DNA from: Pararhizobium sp.
Lineage (GTDB): Bacteria > Pseudomonadota > Alphaproteobacteria > Rhizobiales > Rhizobiaceae
Direction of reading: 5' to 3'
Length of the DNA: 64,000 bases
NCBI GenBank assembly: GCA_017794825.1
Contig: CP051237.1
Span: forward strand, 3,306,501 to 3,370,500
Of the stretch, positions 17,829 to 26,861 are shown in pieces (the stretch's first letter is position 1; every line of letters begins with the position of its first letter). The notes beneath the pieces were generated by a model. It was not told the origin of the DNA. It made no database searches and was given only the letters and a program-made list of their open reading frames with translations. The position numbers and the translations under genes were made by a program.

Positions 17829-18746
17829 TTATCCCTCAGAAGTTAGATCGGGATCGAAGATCAGCGAGCGATGCGCGGCGCCTCCCGCTTTTACTCCCGC
17901 CGCGGCGGCAAGCGTCGCGTTTGGCATCGGGCTTGCGAGATCTCCGGCTGCAAAGACACCCGGAACCGACGTTGTCTGCATTGCATCAACGTCGACATAA
18001 GGACCTGTAGGCCCGTTCGCGGTTGCGCAGTCAAGTTGGTCTGCGAGGTCGCAGGACGGGGTAGTTTGTGGCGCAAGGAACAGGCCAGCCAGCGCAATCT
18101 CGCGCCCGTCGGCGAGCTGCACAGAATCAAGCGCGGGGCTGTTGCCGATCAGTTCCGTTATCGGCGTTTCTTCGACTTGCACGCCGCGATGGGAAAACGC
18201 CTGGAGTTGGTCCGGAGATAGCAAGAGCCGCCCTTGCGTGAAAAGGGTCGTCGGCCCCCAGTCAGGAAGCAACATCGCCTGGTGCGCCGCCATTTCGCCT
18301 TGCGCAAGCACGCCCACGGGCTGCTGGTTCAATTCGTATCCGTGGCAATAGGGACAGTGCAGCACACTGACGCCCCATCGCTCGTATATCCCCGGCAGGT
18401 CGGGCAGCGTGTCGCGTACGCCATAGGCGAGGACAATCCGGCGCGCGACGATTTCCGCGCCATTCGCAAATGATACTTGAAAACCGGCCATCTCGCGAGC
18501 GACAGCCGTCGCCGCCATCTCGCTGAAACTGACGGTTGGATAAGCGCTGAGTTCCCTACGCAGGTTGGAGTTGATCTCTCCGGGGCGCAGGCCGTCCTGT
18601 CCGGGAAACCCATGTGAACTGTGGGCAAATCGATTGCGCGGCAGTCCCGTGTCAATCACGTGTACGGATCTGCGGGCGCGGGCAAGCTGCATTGCGGCTG
18701 ACAAACCCGCAAAGCTGCCGCCGACAATTATGACATCGTAGGTCAT
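17829..18746 (-). CDS. Thioredoxin-reductase-like FAD/NAD(P) oxidoreductase
   Basis: The 305-aa flavoprotein has an N-terminal FAD dinucleotide fold VIIVGGSFAGLSAA, a redox-active CxxC in CPYCHGYE, and the C-terminal FAD motif GVFAAGDLASP. The usual second NAD(P) GxGxxA motif is weak (GVLAQGEMAAH). This class of small TrxR-like proteins reduces a disulfide partner or a small molecule. It is divergently transcribed from an Rrf2 regulator (124-base gap), which probably controls it in response to redox or metal stress. Confidence 0.88.
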   Translation of the reverse strand: MTYDVIIVGGSFAGLSAAMQLARARRSVHVIDTGLPRNRFAHSSHGFPGQDGLRPGEINSNLRRELSAYPTVSFSEMAATAVAREMAGFQVSFANGAEIVARRIVLAYGVRDTLPDLPGIYERWGVSVLHCPYCHGYELNQQPVGVLAQGEMAAHQAMLLPDWGPTTLFTQGRLLLSPDQLQAFSHRGVQVEETPITELIGNSPALDSVQLADGREIALAGLFLAPQTTPSCDLADQLDCATANGPTGPYVDVDAMQTTSVPGVFAAGDLASPMPNATLAAAAGVKAGGAAHRSLIFDPDLTSEG

Positions 18747-18870
18747 GGCGTTACTCCTTTATGTATCATATAGAATTACGTGATTTCAAACTCTGTCGCA
18801 AGACAGGAAACTTTCATTGTTGCGAGATGGCTGTTAGAAAAAGACACACACACATATAGGACCCTGGCGA

Positions 18871-19347
18871 ATGCCCCGTGACCTCCGCATGTCCCGGATG
18901 CTGCACGTACTGATCCACATGGACCGGCATCTGGATCGCGTCACTTCGGAGCAGATCGCAAAGTTGATCTCGACAAATCCGGTCGTGGTGCGCCGGATGA
19001 TGGCGGGTTTACGGGAAAGAGGGATCGTGATTTCGGAAAAGGGCCATGGCGGCGGATGGCAGCTCGTGCGATCGCTTTCCGACATCACGCTTCGAGATGT
19101 CTATGAAGCCGTTGGCAACCCGCCGCTGTTCAATATCGGGCCGGAAGCGGAGCCGGTGGAATGCCTGGTCGAAAAGGCTGTGGACGCGCGTCTGCAGGCG
19201 ACGCTTCGCGAGGCCGAAAATCGCCTGCTGGACCAGTTCGCCGAAATTACGGTGGAAGAACTTGCGCAGGACTTCGAGCGCCGCTTCGCAGAGCTTCAGA
19301 AAGACCTTGGACTATCCTGCAGCACGGCGTTCACCCCTACCGAATAG
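18871..19347 (+). CDS. Rrf2 family transcriptional regulator
   Basis: The 158-aa protein has the Rrf2 winged-helix signature: VTSEQIAKLISTNPVVVRRMMAGL followed by the GGGWQLVRSLSDITLRDVYEAV wing. It has only two cysteines (VECLV and LSCST), so an IscR-like [2Fe-2S] site with three Cys is not present. It probably senses redox or another signal and controls the divergent TrxR-like gene. Its stop is five bases from the convergent SBF permease stop. Confidence 0.88.
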   Translation: MPRDLRMSRMLHVLIHMDRHLDRVTSEQIAKLISTNPVVVRRMMAGLRERGIVISEKGHGGGWQLVRSLSDITLRDVYEAVGNPPLFNIGPEAEPVECLVEKAVDARLQATLREAENRLLDQFAEITVEELAQDFERRFAELQKDLGLSCSTAFTPTE

Positions 19348-19351
19348 AGCC

Positions 19352-20416
19352 TCATCGCCGCCTTGCGGAGGAGCTTGACGGAAACTTCCAAGAGATTGGC
19401 GTCCGCTTGGCGGTCGATGTGGGATCCGCGTCGCGGCCGCGCAGCAGAATCTGGCGCAGCGCGGTCAGATGCGGGAACTCGACAAGCATGCCGATGACGA
19501 TGGCGGCGTAGATCAGCGGCTGATCAGGCATTGCGATGGCGGTGACGCCAAGCATCAGCGGGGCGTTGCGCGCGGCTGTAGTCATGGTCAAAAGCGCATG
19601 CTCGGGATAGGCGAAACCGGCAAGTTTCGAGAGGATCTCGCCAACGATGAACATTGCGGCGAAAAACAGGAAGATCGCGAGCACTATGACTGCAAACACA
19701 GAGACGTGCTCCATGATGACCGTGATATTGCCTGCAAAGATTTCAAGGATGAGCATGGCGATCACGAAGGGAATGATATTGCCCACCAACGCAAGCAGCC
19801 TTGCAAACAGACCATCTGGCAGAACGAGACGCAGCGCTATGCGCGCCGCGAACGCAATCGAAAGCGGAACGAAGAACCACTGCAACAGTGTTTCCGTTAT
19901 CGTGGCGATGCTGACCGGAACCACGCCGTCGGCGAAGATGTAGAGATAAACGGGATAGAGCAGGAGTTGCGTGACCATGTTGATAGGCAGGAGCACGGCT
20001 CCGAGCGCGACATTGCCTTTTGCAAGGCGTGTGAAGCCGAGGAACCAGTCCGTGCAGGGCGCCATGAAATAGATCACCAGGCCGACAAAGAAGAGTGGCT
20101 GACCGGACAGGAAGATTGAGGCGATGGCGAAGCCGATTGTCGGCGCAATGATGAAATTGGCGAGCCAGGCGACCGACAAAAACCGGATGTTGACGACGTT
20201 GCGGTCGAACGCCTCGAATTTGAGCTCGAAAAGCAAAAGGCCGAGAAGAAGTAGCACGGTCGCGTCGACATATTGACCGAGCGCTTCACCCGCTTCCACG
20301 GTCGTCGCTCCCAGAACGGAGCCCAGCAGGATGGACGCAAGGAGAAGGATGGTCATCCCCCAACCCATTGTTATGAATTTCAGGGTTCTTGCCGGCAAAC
20401 GGTCTTCTCTCTTCAT
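19352..20416 (-). CDS. SBF/ACR3-like permease
   Basis: The 354-aa protein has about ten transmembrane segments and resembles the bile acid:sodium symporter superfamily, closest by eye to ACR3/arsenite-type permeases (FMAPCTDWFLGFTRLAKGNVALGAVLLPIN, where ACR3 has a conserved APCT...W motif). It starts 36 bases after the DUF882 gene on the same strand, so it is probably in the same Zur-box-controlled transcript. No arsenate reductase or ars regulator is nearby, so an arsenic role is not supported. The substrate is unknown. Confidence 0.78.
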   Translation of the reverse strand: MKREDRLPARTLKFITMGWGMTILLLASILLGSVLGATTVEAGEALGQYVDATVLLLLGLLLFELKFEAFDRNVVNIRFLSVAWLANFIIAPTIGFAIASIFLSGQPLFFVGLVIYFMAPCTDWFLGFTRLAKGNVALGAVLLPINMVTQLLLYPVYLYIFADGVVPVSIATITETLLQWFFVPLSIAFAARIALRLVLPDGLFARLLALVGNIIPFVIAMLILEIFAGNITVIMEHVSVFAVIVLAIFLFFAAMFIVGEILSKLAGFAYPEHALLTMTTAARNAPLMLGVTAIAMPDQPLIYAAIVIGMLVEFPHLTALRQILLRGRDADPTSTAKRTPISWKFPSSSSARRR

Positions 20417-20452
20417 AAGTTTTGTCCCTTCATGAACAAATTTGTCGACGGG

Positions 20453-21892
20453 CTAACGTCTCGCCAGCCGGCTTTGCCGCTGAGGCGTTGGTGTTTCGGA
20501 CGCAAGCCGCACAACGGGCAGGAACATGACGGCGCGGCCTTCGAGCAGGTCAGCGGCAGCCAGGGGATCGACATGCCGTTCAAACGAACTTCGGTACATG
20601 ACGTCAGGAATCTCCAGAAGGAATGCAGGCAGCAAAGCGGCGGAGGACCTAAACAGGTCCCGTCTAACGAATTGCTCCTCAGCGCCGGTCGTAACAGCCG
20701 CCGACGCCACGATGACTTCGGCGTCGCTGTTATCTTTGGACGGCGCTGTCTCGATTTGACGTGCGCTTGACCGCACATTCGGCTCATACAGCGGAGAGGG
20801 TTTAGGCAGAGGCGCTTTCACATCTGCAGGCAGGTATGAAAGCGCTACCGGCGCTGCGGTCGCCTCCGCCATCGCCATACTGTGCGAAGATGAACCGGCG
20901 CCGTCTGTCGGACGCGGAACCGGGAGGACCGTGACGATCTCGGGAATTTCATATGCTGAAGCCCTATCGGCCTCGCCGATTTTATCGGACGGACTTGCCG
21001 TCGTTCGGCGTCCGGGCGTATCCACTGCATAGGCGCTGGTCTGCTGCGCTGCGCTGTCTTCAGAGTTTTTCTGCCCACCAAGCAGCCGCGCAAAAATGGA
21101 TTTTCCGTTCGTTTCCTCATCAGGAGGTGGTTTCGGACTGGTTGACGCGATGACGACGCCGCCAGCGTTGCTTTTGCTGCGCTTTTGTTCCGCAAGCGCC
21201 AAGGCAAAGCCCTGCAGCGGCTTGCCATCGGTTGGAACATGGATCGATTTGCCGTCAGGAAACACCGCCAGCAGTTCTTTGCGGCTCATCCGCGGCCAAT
21301 GTCGCACGCTTCCGGTGTCGAGGTGAACGAACGTCGGATAGATTCCCACGCCCCCGGCGTGCTTTCTCAACGCAGTGTCGCGGATCGCCTTCAGGGACAC
21401 GCCGGGAATGGCGAAATCGATGGCCTTGCCAAGGGTATGTTGGCTGACGCTTGCGACCTTGCTGTTATTGCTGCGAGACCGCAGCATGTCGTTTGTCGCG
21501 CGCGTACGATAGGCGGACAGCACATGGATCTCGCCCTTTCCGCCCAGTTCCTGATGCACCTCCCAGAGCAGATCCATCAACGCCGGATCCATCGTTGTCT
21601 GTTCCCCTGTTCGCCAGTCCCGGAGAAAGGCGTTGAGCTCGGTAAGACCGCCCTTCAGGTAAGCGCCATCATTCTTGAACGGAATCGAGACGCGTTCTTT
21701 GGTGTGCACGAAATAGAGATTGAGCGTGCGCGTTTCGGCGAATGCTGTGGCGATGCAGGAAAAGCAGAGAAGTCCAATCCACAGAGCGATATACAGGTTT
21801 GTTCTGCAGCCGAAGACTGGAGCATTTCTCTTAATCACGCTTGGAAGGCGCCCGAGGCCGACCCATTTCTGTCCAGGCAATTCAAGATGCAT
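20453..21892 (-). CDS. DUF882/M15-like zinc murein endopeptidase with long C-terminal extension
   Basis: The 479-aa protein has an N-terminal membrane/signal segment (NLYIALWIGLLCFSCIATAFA, about residues 32-51). It then has a MepK/YcbK-type DUF882 domain of about 150 residues with the zinc motifs SQHTLGKAIDF and FVHLDTGSVRHW. The last 230 residues are Ser/Pro/Thr-rich and low in complexity. The family cleaves peptidoglycan cross-links in the periplasm. A Zur-box-like palindrome lies about 105 bases upstream. Making a zinc-type wall hydrolase under zinc starvation suggests a replacement enzyme. A later start is possible. Confidence 0.85.
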   Translation of the reverse strand: MHLELPGQKWVGLGRLPSVIKRNAPVFGCRTNLYIALWIGLLCFSCIATAFAETRTLNLYFVHTKERVSIPFKNDGAYLKGGLTELNAFLRDWRTGEQTTMDPALMDLLWEVHQELGGKGEIHVLSAYRTRATNDMLRSRSNNSKVASVSQHTLGKAIDFAIPGVSLKAIRDTALRKHAGGVGIYPTFVHLDTGSVRHWPRMSRKELLAVFPDGKSIHVPTDGKPLQGFALALAEQKRSKSNAGGVVIASTSPKPPPDEETNGKSIFARLLGGQKNSEDSAAQQTSAYAVDTPGRRTTASPSDKIGEADRASAYEIPEIVTVLPVPRPTDGAGSSSHSMAMAEATAAPVALSYLPADVKAPLPKPSPLYEPNVRSSARQIETAPSKDNSDAEVIVASAAVTTGAEEQFVRRDLFRSSAALLPAFLLEIPDVMYRSSFERHVDPLAAADLLEGRAVMFLPVVRLASETPTPQRQSRLARR

Positions 21893-21995
21893 GAACTTTC
21901 CTTTTCAACCAGACGCGCAGGTCAGGTGGCGAACAGAGCGAGCCATATTTACGCATGGATGTGAGTGTCGAATGTCATCGCATGCAATTGCTAGT

Positions 21996-22014
21996 AATGT
22001 TATATTATTACATT
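21996..22014. promoter_or_regulatory. Candidate Zur box upstream of the DUF882 gene
   Basis: The 19-base imperfect palindrome AATGTTATATTATTACATT contains GTTATATTATTAC, which matches GTTATAATATAAC at 11 of 13 positions. It lies in the 230-base gap between the gcrA-like gene and the DUF882 gene. Confidence 0.68.
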
Positions 22015-22122
22015 AGTCCTACAGGGTCGACGACCAAAGTACAATCGTACGAGAGTGCGCCTGATGGGATTGAAATCGCGAGGTTTCGGCTATGCGGCCG
22101 ATCACGTTTTTTAACGCAGTTG

Positions 22123-22641
22123 CTACGAACGGCGTGTTCGGCTTTCTTTGGGCTGGAACGCCTTTCTGGAACATGCGGCGCAATAGATATCGCCTGGTTG
22201 CGTCGGCGCCCCACAGAAGCGGAAATCCTCCGAGCGCGGATCTCCGATCGGCCATCTGCAGGAGCAGGCGTCAAGTTCAAGAAGCGTCAGGTAACGGGCC
22301 ATCGGCAGGACATCGCCGGTCTCGGATAGTGGCTCAATGTCGGTTTCCGCATCGATTTCAGGGGAGAAGGCCAGGGCCAGATTGCCGGTTCTGAACGGCG
22401 CCTTGACTGACGGGAACCCTGCCGGAGCAGACTTCTGAGCGGCAGGTTTTCTTTGGTGTTTGGCTGATCCGGATTTCGCGCTTCTCCCGGACAGTTTAAG
22501 CCTATGGACTTTTCCGATGACGGCGTTGCGCGAAACGCCGCCCAGTTCCGCAGCGATCTGGCTTGCGCTCAAGCCTTCCGCCCACAAGGATTTCAGCTTT
22601 TCGACACGCTCATCGCTCCAACCTGATCCTGATGTAGACAT
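22123..22641 (-). CDS. GcrA-family cell cycle regulator paralogue
   Basis: The 172-aa protein has the N-terminal GcrA helix-turn-helix (WSDERVEKLKSLWAEGLSAS, then GGVSRNAVIGKVHRL), a variable linker and the C-terminal sigma-interacting region CRWPIGDPRSEDFRFCG with YCAACSRKAFQP. In canonical GcrA the last block usually reads YCxxHxxxAYQP, so here the His is replaced by Cys. GcrA works with sigma-70 at methylated promoters of cell-cycle genes. This copy has its own strong Zur-box-like site 44 bases upstream, so it appears to be a zinc-starvation version, with the main copy presumably elsewhere. Confidence 0.88.
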   Translation of the reverse strand: MSTSGSGWSDERVEKLKSLWAEGLSASQIAAELGGVSRNAVIGKVHRLKLSGRSAKSGSAKHQRKPAAQKSAPAGFPSVKAPFRTGNLALAFSPEIDAETDIEPLSETGDVLPMARYLTLLELDACSCRWPIGDPRSEDFRFCGAPTQPGDIYCAACSRKAFQPKESRTRRS

Positions 22642-22684
22642 GAACCCTCGCTGTCCTGCGCCGGCCTCATGTTTATCAGGCTCG

Positions 22685-22705
22685 ACATGTTATAACATAA
22701 CATAC
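22685..22705. promoter_or_regulatory. Zur box upstream of the gcrA-like gene
   Basis: GTTATAACATAAC at 22689-22701 matches GTTATAATATAAC at 12 of 13 positions inside the larger palindrome ATGTTATAACATAACAT. It is the best site in the window and ends 44 bases before the start codon. Confidence 0.8.
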
Positions 22706-22855
22706 ATTAGCTGGCTGAAGGCCACGGGCTCAAGCATTCGCCGAAGGAAACAAGAGTTTGTCCCCAGGTCTTGTATAGACGGCGATCACGCCATGCCATA
22801 TCGCCTAGCGCGGTGTGTTCGCCTGGACAATACGGAACAGAGTTGAAGGAAGATT

Positions 22856-23407
22856 CTACAGTTTTTTGTAGAATGCATTGCCTCCAGCGACGGCGACATA
22901 GTGCATGTTCGTATAGGGAAATGTGTAGCCTTCTGCGTGGAAAAACATGGCTGAACCCACCGCTCTGTGGCGTTTGCCCCTCAGGACCGCTCCGGCTGCG
23001 TCTTCAATTTTCGGAAGCGCGCTGGATGTCATCGGCCTGGTCATGACGCCTTTGGCAAACTGGTTCGGCTGCCCGACGACCTTGCAGATCGTATTCGGAA
23101 ATTTCGGTGACGCGACGCGGTTCATGACCACAGTGCCGACAGCCAGAAGCCCCTCTTCACTCGATCGATTGGACTCGAAATACATCGCCCGGACCAGACA
23201 TTCCTTTTCGCGCCCACCTCTCGGACGGGCAAATCCGGTCACTCCCAATTCGCTGACGGAGGTCAGCGCGTCGACAGGCGAAGATGAAAAGCAACCCGCC
23301 AGCGTCGGGGCGAGGGCGAGCATGACGCATATGGATCTGCCCAGTGATCCCGAGCGCGCATTTGAGCGGATTAGCGTTGGGCGAGCGGATTTCCGACAGG
23401 ACATCAT
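22856..23407 (-). CDS. SleB-like cell wall hydrolase
   Basis: The 183-aa protein has an N-terminal hydrophobic segment with a lipoprotein-like Cys ([14 protein letters not shown]). A SleB/CwlJ hydrolase domain follows, with the catalytic-Glu region [15 protein letters not shown] and [20 protein letters not shown]. The usual CQFSF.CDG block is replaced by [12 protein letters not shown], so two conserved Cys are missing. Its ATG overlaps the thrS stop codon, so it is translationally coupled in the zur operon. It probably cleaves glycan strands of peptidoglycan outside the inner membrane. Confidence 0.85.
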   Translation of the reverse strand: MMSCRKSARPTLIRSNARSGSLGRSICVMLALAPTLAGCFSSSPVDALTSVSELGVTGFARPRGGREKECLVRAMYFESNRSSEEGLLAVGTVVMNRVASPKFPNTICKVVGQPNQFAKGVMTRPMTSSALPKIEDAAGAVLRGKRHRAVGSAMFFHAEGYTFPYTNMHYVAVAGGNAFYKKL

Positions 23408-25371
23408 ATGGCGATATCAAACCCCGATTGTTCGTCATACAAAGCATCCGGTTTGGACGGATGCGGCGGCTGGGCCTCCTCTGCCAGACTTTGCATCAGG
23501 TCGGCAAGAGGCAATGTGCTGGTCGCCTGGGAACCGAGGCGCCGGAGCGAGACGGTTTTTTCGCTGATCTCACGCTTTCCGAGAGCGATGAGCAGAGGAA
23601 CCTTGGCCAGGCTGTGTTCACGCACCTTGTAGGGAATTTTTTCGTTGCGAAGGTCGAGTTCCACGCGAAGCCCATGGGCGCGAAGCGCTGCTGCGACTTC
23701 TCTCGCGTAGTCGTCAGCCTCCGAAGTGATCGTCGCAACGACCGCCTGGACCGGCGCCAGCCAGAGCGGGAAATGTCCGGCGTAATGTTCGACGAGAATG
23801 CCGGTGAAGCGCTCGAGTGAACCGAACATCGCGCGATGCAGCATGACCGGCGCGACCTTCTCACCGCCGGCGTTGATGTAGAAAGCGCCAAAGCGTTCCG
23901 GCAGGTTGAAGTCGACCTGCAGCGTGCCGCATTGCCAGTCGCGGCCGATCGCGTCGCGCAGAACATATTCGAGTTTGGGACCGTAGAACGCGCCTTCGCC
24001 CTCGTTGATCGTATAGGGTCTGCCAAGCGTGTCGAGCGCCCGACGCAGCGAATGCTCGGAACGATCCCAAGATTCATCCGAGCCGATGCGGTGTTCGGGC
24101 CGGGTCGACAGCTTTATGCGGATATCGCTGAAGCCGAAATCCTCGTAGATCGACAGAATGAGGTCGTTGACCTTGATGCACTCTGCGGTCAGTTGATCTT
24201 CCGTGCAGAAGATATGCGCGTCGTCCTGGGTGAATGAGCGCACGCGCAGAAGACCGTGCAGCGCGCCTGAAGGCTCGTAACGGTGAACCTTTCCGAACTC
24301 GGCGATCTTGAGCGGCATGTCGCGATAACTCTTGAGGCCTTGTTTGTAGATCAGCATGTGACCCGGACAGTTCATCGGCTTGAGTGCAAAATCCCGATCA
24401 TCTTCCGTCTTCGTGGTAAACATATGATTACGGTAGTTCTGCCAGTGGCCGGACGTCTCCCACAGATGCCTGTCCATTATGTCCGGCGTGTTGACCTCGA
24501 CGTAACCGGCGGCGGCCTGCCGTTCCCGCATATAGCCGATCAGCGTCTGAAACAGCCTCCATCCCTTCGGGTGCCAGAATACCGAGCCCGGCGCCTCTTC
24601 CTGGAAATGGAAAAGGTCCATCTCGCGTCCAAGCCGGCGATGGTCGCGTTTCTCGGCCTCTTCGAGCATCTTCAGATGGGCGTCCAGATCGCGCTGGCTG
24701 GAGAAGGCAACGCCATAGATGCGCGTCAGCATGGGCTTGCTGGCGTCGCCCCGCCAGTAGGCGCCGGCGACTTTGGTCAACTTGAAGGCGGAGCCGATCT
24801 TGCCGGTCGACGTCATGTGGGGACCCCGACACAGATCTAGCCAGTCTCCCTGTCTATAGATCTTGATATCCTCTCCTTCCGGGATGGCGTCGACCAGTTC
24901 GACCTTGAAGGTTTCTCCCTTCTCCAGAAAAAAAGACTTCGCCTCTTCGCGGCTCCAGATTTCCTTTGTGAATTTCTCGTTGCGGGCGATGATTTCGCGC
25001 ATGCGCCTCTCGATCGCCGGAAGATCTTCCGGCGTGAACGGCGTGTCACGGGCGAAGTCGTAGTAGAACCCGTTCTCGATCACGGGACCGATGGTCGCCT
25101 GCGTTCCGGGAAACAGGTCCTGCACGGCCTCGGCGAGAACATGCGCAGCGTCATGACGGATAAGCTCGAGGGCGCGCGGATCTTCACGGCTGACGATTTC
25201 GACTAGCGCGTCCGTCTCGATGGGATCGGAAAGGTCTCTGAATTCGCCGTCGACAAGCATTGCGACAGCTTTTTTGCGGAGCGTTGTCGCAATGTCCGCG
25301 GCAAGATCAGTGCCGGCAACGGGCTGTTCGAATACCATTTGCGCCCCGTTGGGCAGAGTGATGCGGATCAT
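23404..25371 (-). CDS. thrS: Threonyl-tRNA synthetase (probable second copy)
   Basis: The 655-aa protein starts at ATG 25371 ([15 protein letters not shown]) after GAGGG. It has the TGS domain, the editing domain with [11 protein letters not shown], the class II core and an anticodon-binding domain. The three zinc ligands of ordinary ThrRS are present: Cys in MNCPGHM, His in TQDDAHIF and His in MLHRAMFG. It charges tRNA-Thr in the cytoplasm. Its position between cysS and a wall hydrolase in the zur cluster indicates the zinc-starvation paralogue, not the housekeeping gene. Retention of all ligands implies it still uses zinc or another metal. Confidence 0.95.
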   Translation of the reverse strand: MIRITLPNGAQMVFEQPVAGTDLAADIATTLRKKAVAMLVDGEFRDLSDPIETDALVEIVSREDPRALELIRHDAAHVLAEAVQDLFPGTQATIGPVIENGFYYDFARDTPFTPEDLPAIERRMREIIARNEKFTKEIWSREEAKSFFLEKGETFKVELVDAIPEGEDIKIYRQGDWLDLCRGPHMTSTGKIGSAFKLTKVAGAYWRGDASKPMLTRIYGVAFSSQRDLDAHLKMLEEAEKRDHRRLGREMDLFHFQEEAPGSVFWHPKGWRLFQTLIGYMRERQAAAGYVEVNTPDIMDRHLWETSGHWQNYRNHMFTTKTEDDRDFALKPMNCPGHMLIYKQGLKSYRDMPLKIAEFGKVHRYEPSGALHGLLRVRSFTQDDAHIFCTEDQLTAECIKVNDLILSIYEDFGFSDIRIKLSTRPEHRIGSDESWDRSEHSLRRALDTLGRPYTINEGEGAFYGPKLEYVLRDAIGRDWQCGTLQVDFNLPERFGAFYINAGGEKVAPVMLHRAMFGSLERFTGILVEHYAGHFPLWLAPVQAVVATITSEADDYAREVAAALRAHGLRVELDLRNEKIPYKVREHSLAKVPLLIALGKREISEKTVSLRRLGSQATSTLPLADLMQSLAEEAQPPHPSKPDALYDEQSGFDIAI

Positions 25372-25455
25372 GGAATTACCCTCGATAACAGGAATTTGGA
25401 GCGATGAACCGGCTGGCTTGGGCAAGAAAAACCAGCGGAGTGAAAGAGGCGCGGG

Positions 25456-26826
25456 TCATCGGGACGCCCTCCGCCACTCGGTGCGATCGCCCTTGTCCTC
25501 AAGCGTGACGCCAAGCTCTTTGAGTTCGTCGCGAAACTGGTCGGCTTCGGAGAATGCGCCATCGGCGCGCGCCTTGCTGCGCCTGGCGACTAGCTCTTCG
25601 ATACGGTCCACCTCGGCGTCAACCTCGCCGGCGATTTTATGCTGAAACCACGCTTCCGGCGTTTGCTGAAGTATGCCGAGCAGAGCACCTGCCTGAAGAA
25701 GGGCGTTTTTCAGAGCGCCGCGTGTGGACGGCGTCGTTTCGTTTTGCGCCATGCGCGCAAGTCGAAACAGTTCGGCGAAAGCGGCCGGCGTATTCAGGTC
25801 GTCCTGAAGCGCTGCGTAAAACTTTTCCAGAAAATCAGAGGGATCGCCGCCATCAGTTGCGCCTTCAAGATCACCGAGCGTTCTGTAGAGCCGGTCAAGG
25901 CTGCGGCGCGCCTGCTGCAAGCCGTGCGCGCTACAGTCAAGTGGTTGGCGATAATGGCTCGACAAAAGCGCGTAGCGTATGGCCTCGCCGGGCGCTTCCT
26001 TCAGAAGGTCGCGAACCAACAGGACATTGCCGAGCGACTTCGACATCTTCTGTCCCTCGACGGTGACGAAGCCATTGTGGATCCAGTAACGTGCCCTGGT
26101 GCCTTGCGCGATCTCGTTTTCATGGTGTGGAAAAATGAGATCCTGTCCGCCGCCGTGAATGTCGATCATTGGTCCGAGGTGGCGCTCAATCATCGCCGAG
26201 CATTCGATGTGCCATCCGGGCCGGCCGCGGCCCCAAGGGCTGTCCCATTCCGGCTGCTCCGACGTCGACGGTTTCCACAACACGAAGTCTGCGGGATGCT
26301 TCTTGTATGGCGCAACCTCGACGCGCGCGCCGGCGATCATGTCTTCGGGGCTGCGCCTCGAAAGCGCTCCGTAGTCCTTGAAAGACGGAACATGAAAAAG
26401 GACGTGGCCCTCGGCGAAATAGGCGTTGGCTTGAGCAATCAACCTTTCGATCAGCGACACGATTTCGGGAATATGGTCGGTCACCTTGGGCTCGATCGTG
26501 GGCGGCCTCACGCCGAGAGCCGCCATATCTGCGTGATAAGCTTCGGTATAGCGTTCCGTCACCACGCTGATCGGAACGCCTTGCGCCCGTGCTGCGGCGT
26601 TGATCTTGTCGTCGACGTCGGTGAGGTTGCGCGCATAGGTCACTTTCGGAAAAAGGTGTCCGAGCACACGCGTCAAAACGTCGAAGACGACAGCGGGCCG
26701 GGCGTTGCCGATATGAGCGAAATTGTAGACCGTCGGTCCGCAGACATACATCCGCACTTCGCCCGGAATGCGCGGGACGAATTCTTCCTTGCGGCCACCG
26801 AAAGTATTGGTGAGAATTAAAGACAT
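25456..26826 (-). CDS. cysS: Cysteinyl-tRNA synthetase (probable second copy)
   Basis: The 456-aa protein starts at ATG 26826 (MSLILTNTFGGRKEEF). It is a class I synthetase with AHIGNARP and KMSKSLGN. The four zinc ligands are in place: Cys in MYVCGPTVYN, Cys in GWHIECSAM, and His and Glu in FPHHENEIAQ. It lies 35 bases after the FAD protein gene and 84 bases before thrS. Ordinary CysRS uses zinc to select cysteine. A copy in the zur operon suggests that COG0523-delivered or higher-affinity metal supports translation under zinc starvation. Confidence 0.95.
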   Translation of the reverse strand: MSLILTNTFGGRKEEFVPRIPGEVRMYVCGPTVYNFAHIGNARPAVVFDVLTRVLGHLFPKVTYARNLTDVDDKINAAARAQGVPISVVTERYTEAYHADMAALGVRPPTIEPKVTDHIPEIVSLIERLIAQANAYFAEGHVLFHVPSFKDYGALSRRSPEDMIAGARVEVAPYKKHPADFVLWKPSTSEQPEWDSPWGRGRPGWHIECSAMIERHLGPMIDIHGGGQDLIFPHHENEIAQGTRARYWIHNGFVTVEGQKMSKSLGNVLLVRDLLKEAPGEAIRYALLSSHYRQPLDCSAHGLQQARRSLDRLYRTLGDLEGATDGGDPSDFLEKFYAALQDDLNTPAAFAELFRLARMAQNETTPSTRGALKNALLQAGALLGILQQTPEAWFQHKIAGEVDAEVDRIEELVARRSKARADGAFSEADQFRDELKELGVTLEDKGDRTEWRRASR

Positions 26827-26861
26827 GATTACCTTGAGTATTTTGCGTTCGCGACCGGTTG

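Noticed and set aside
19352..20416. Arsenic-resistance locus
   Set aside because: The permease is ACR3-like, but there is no arsC, arsH or ars operator. The ArsR-family gene at 15964 has zinc-type, not arsenic-type, ligands.
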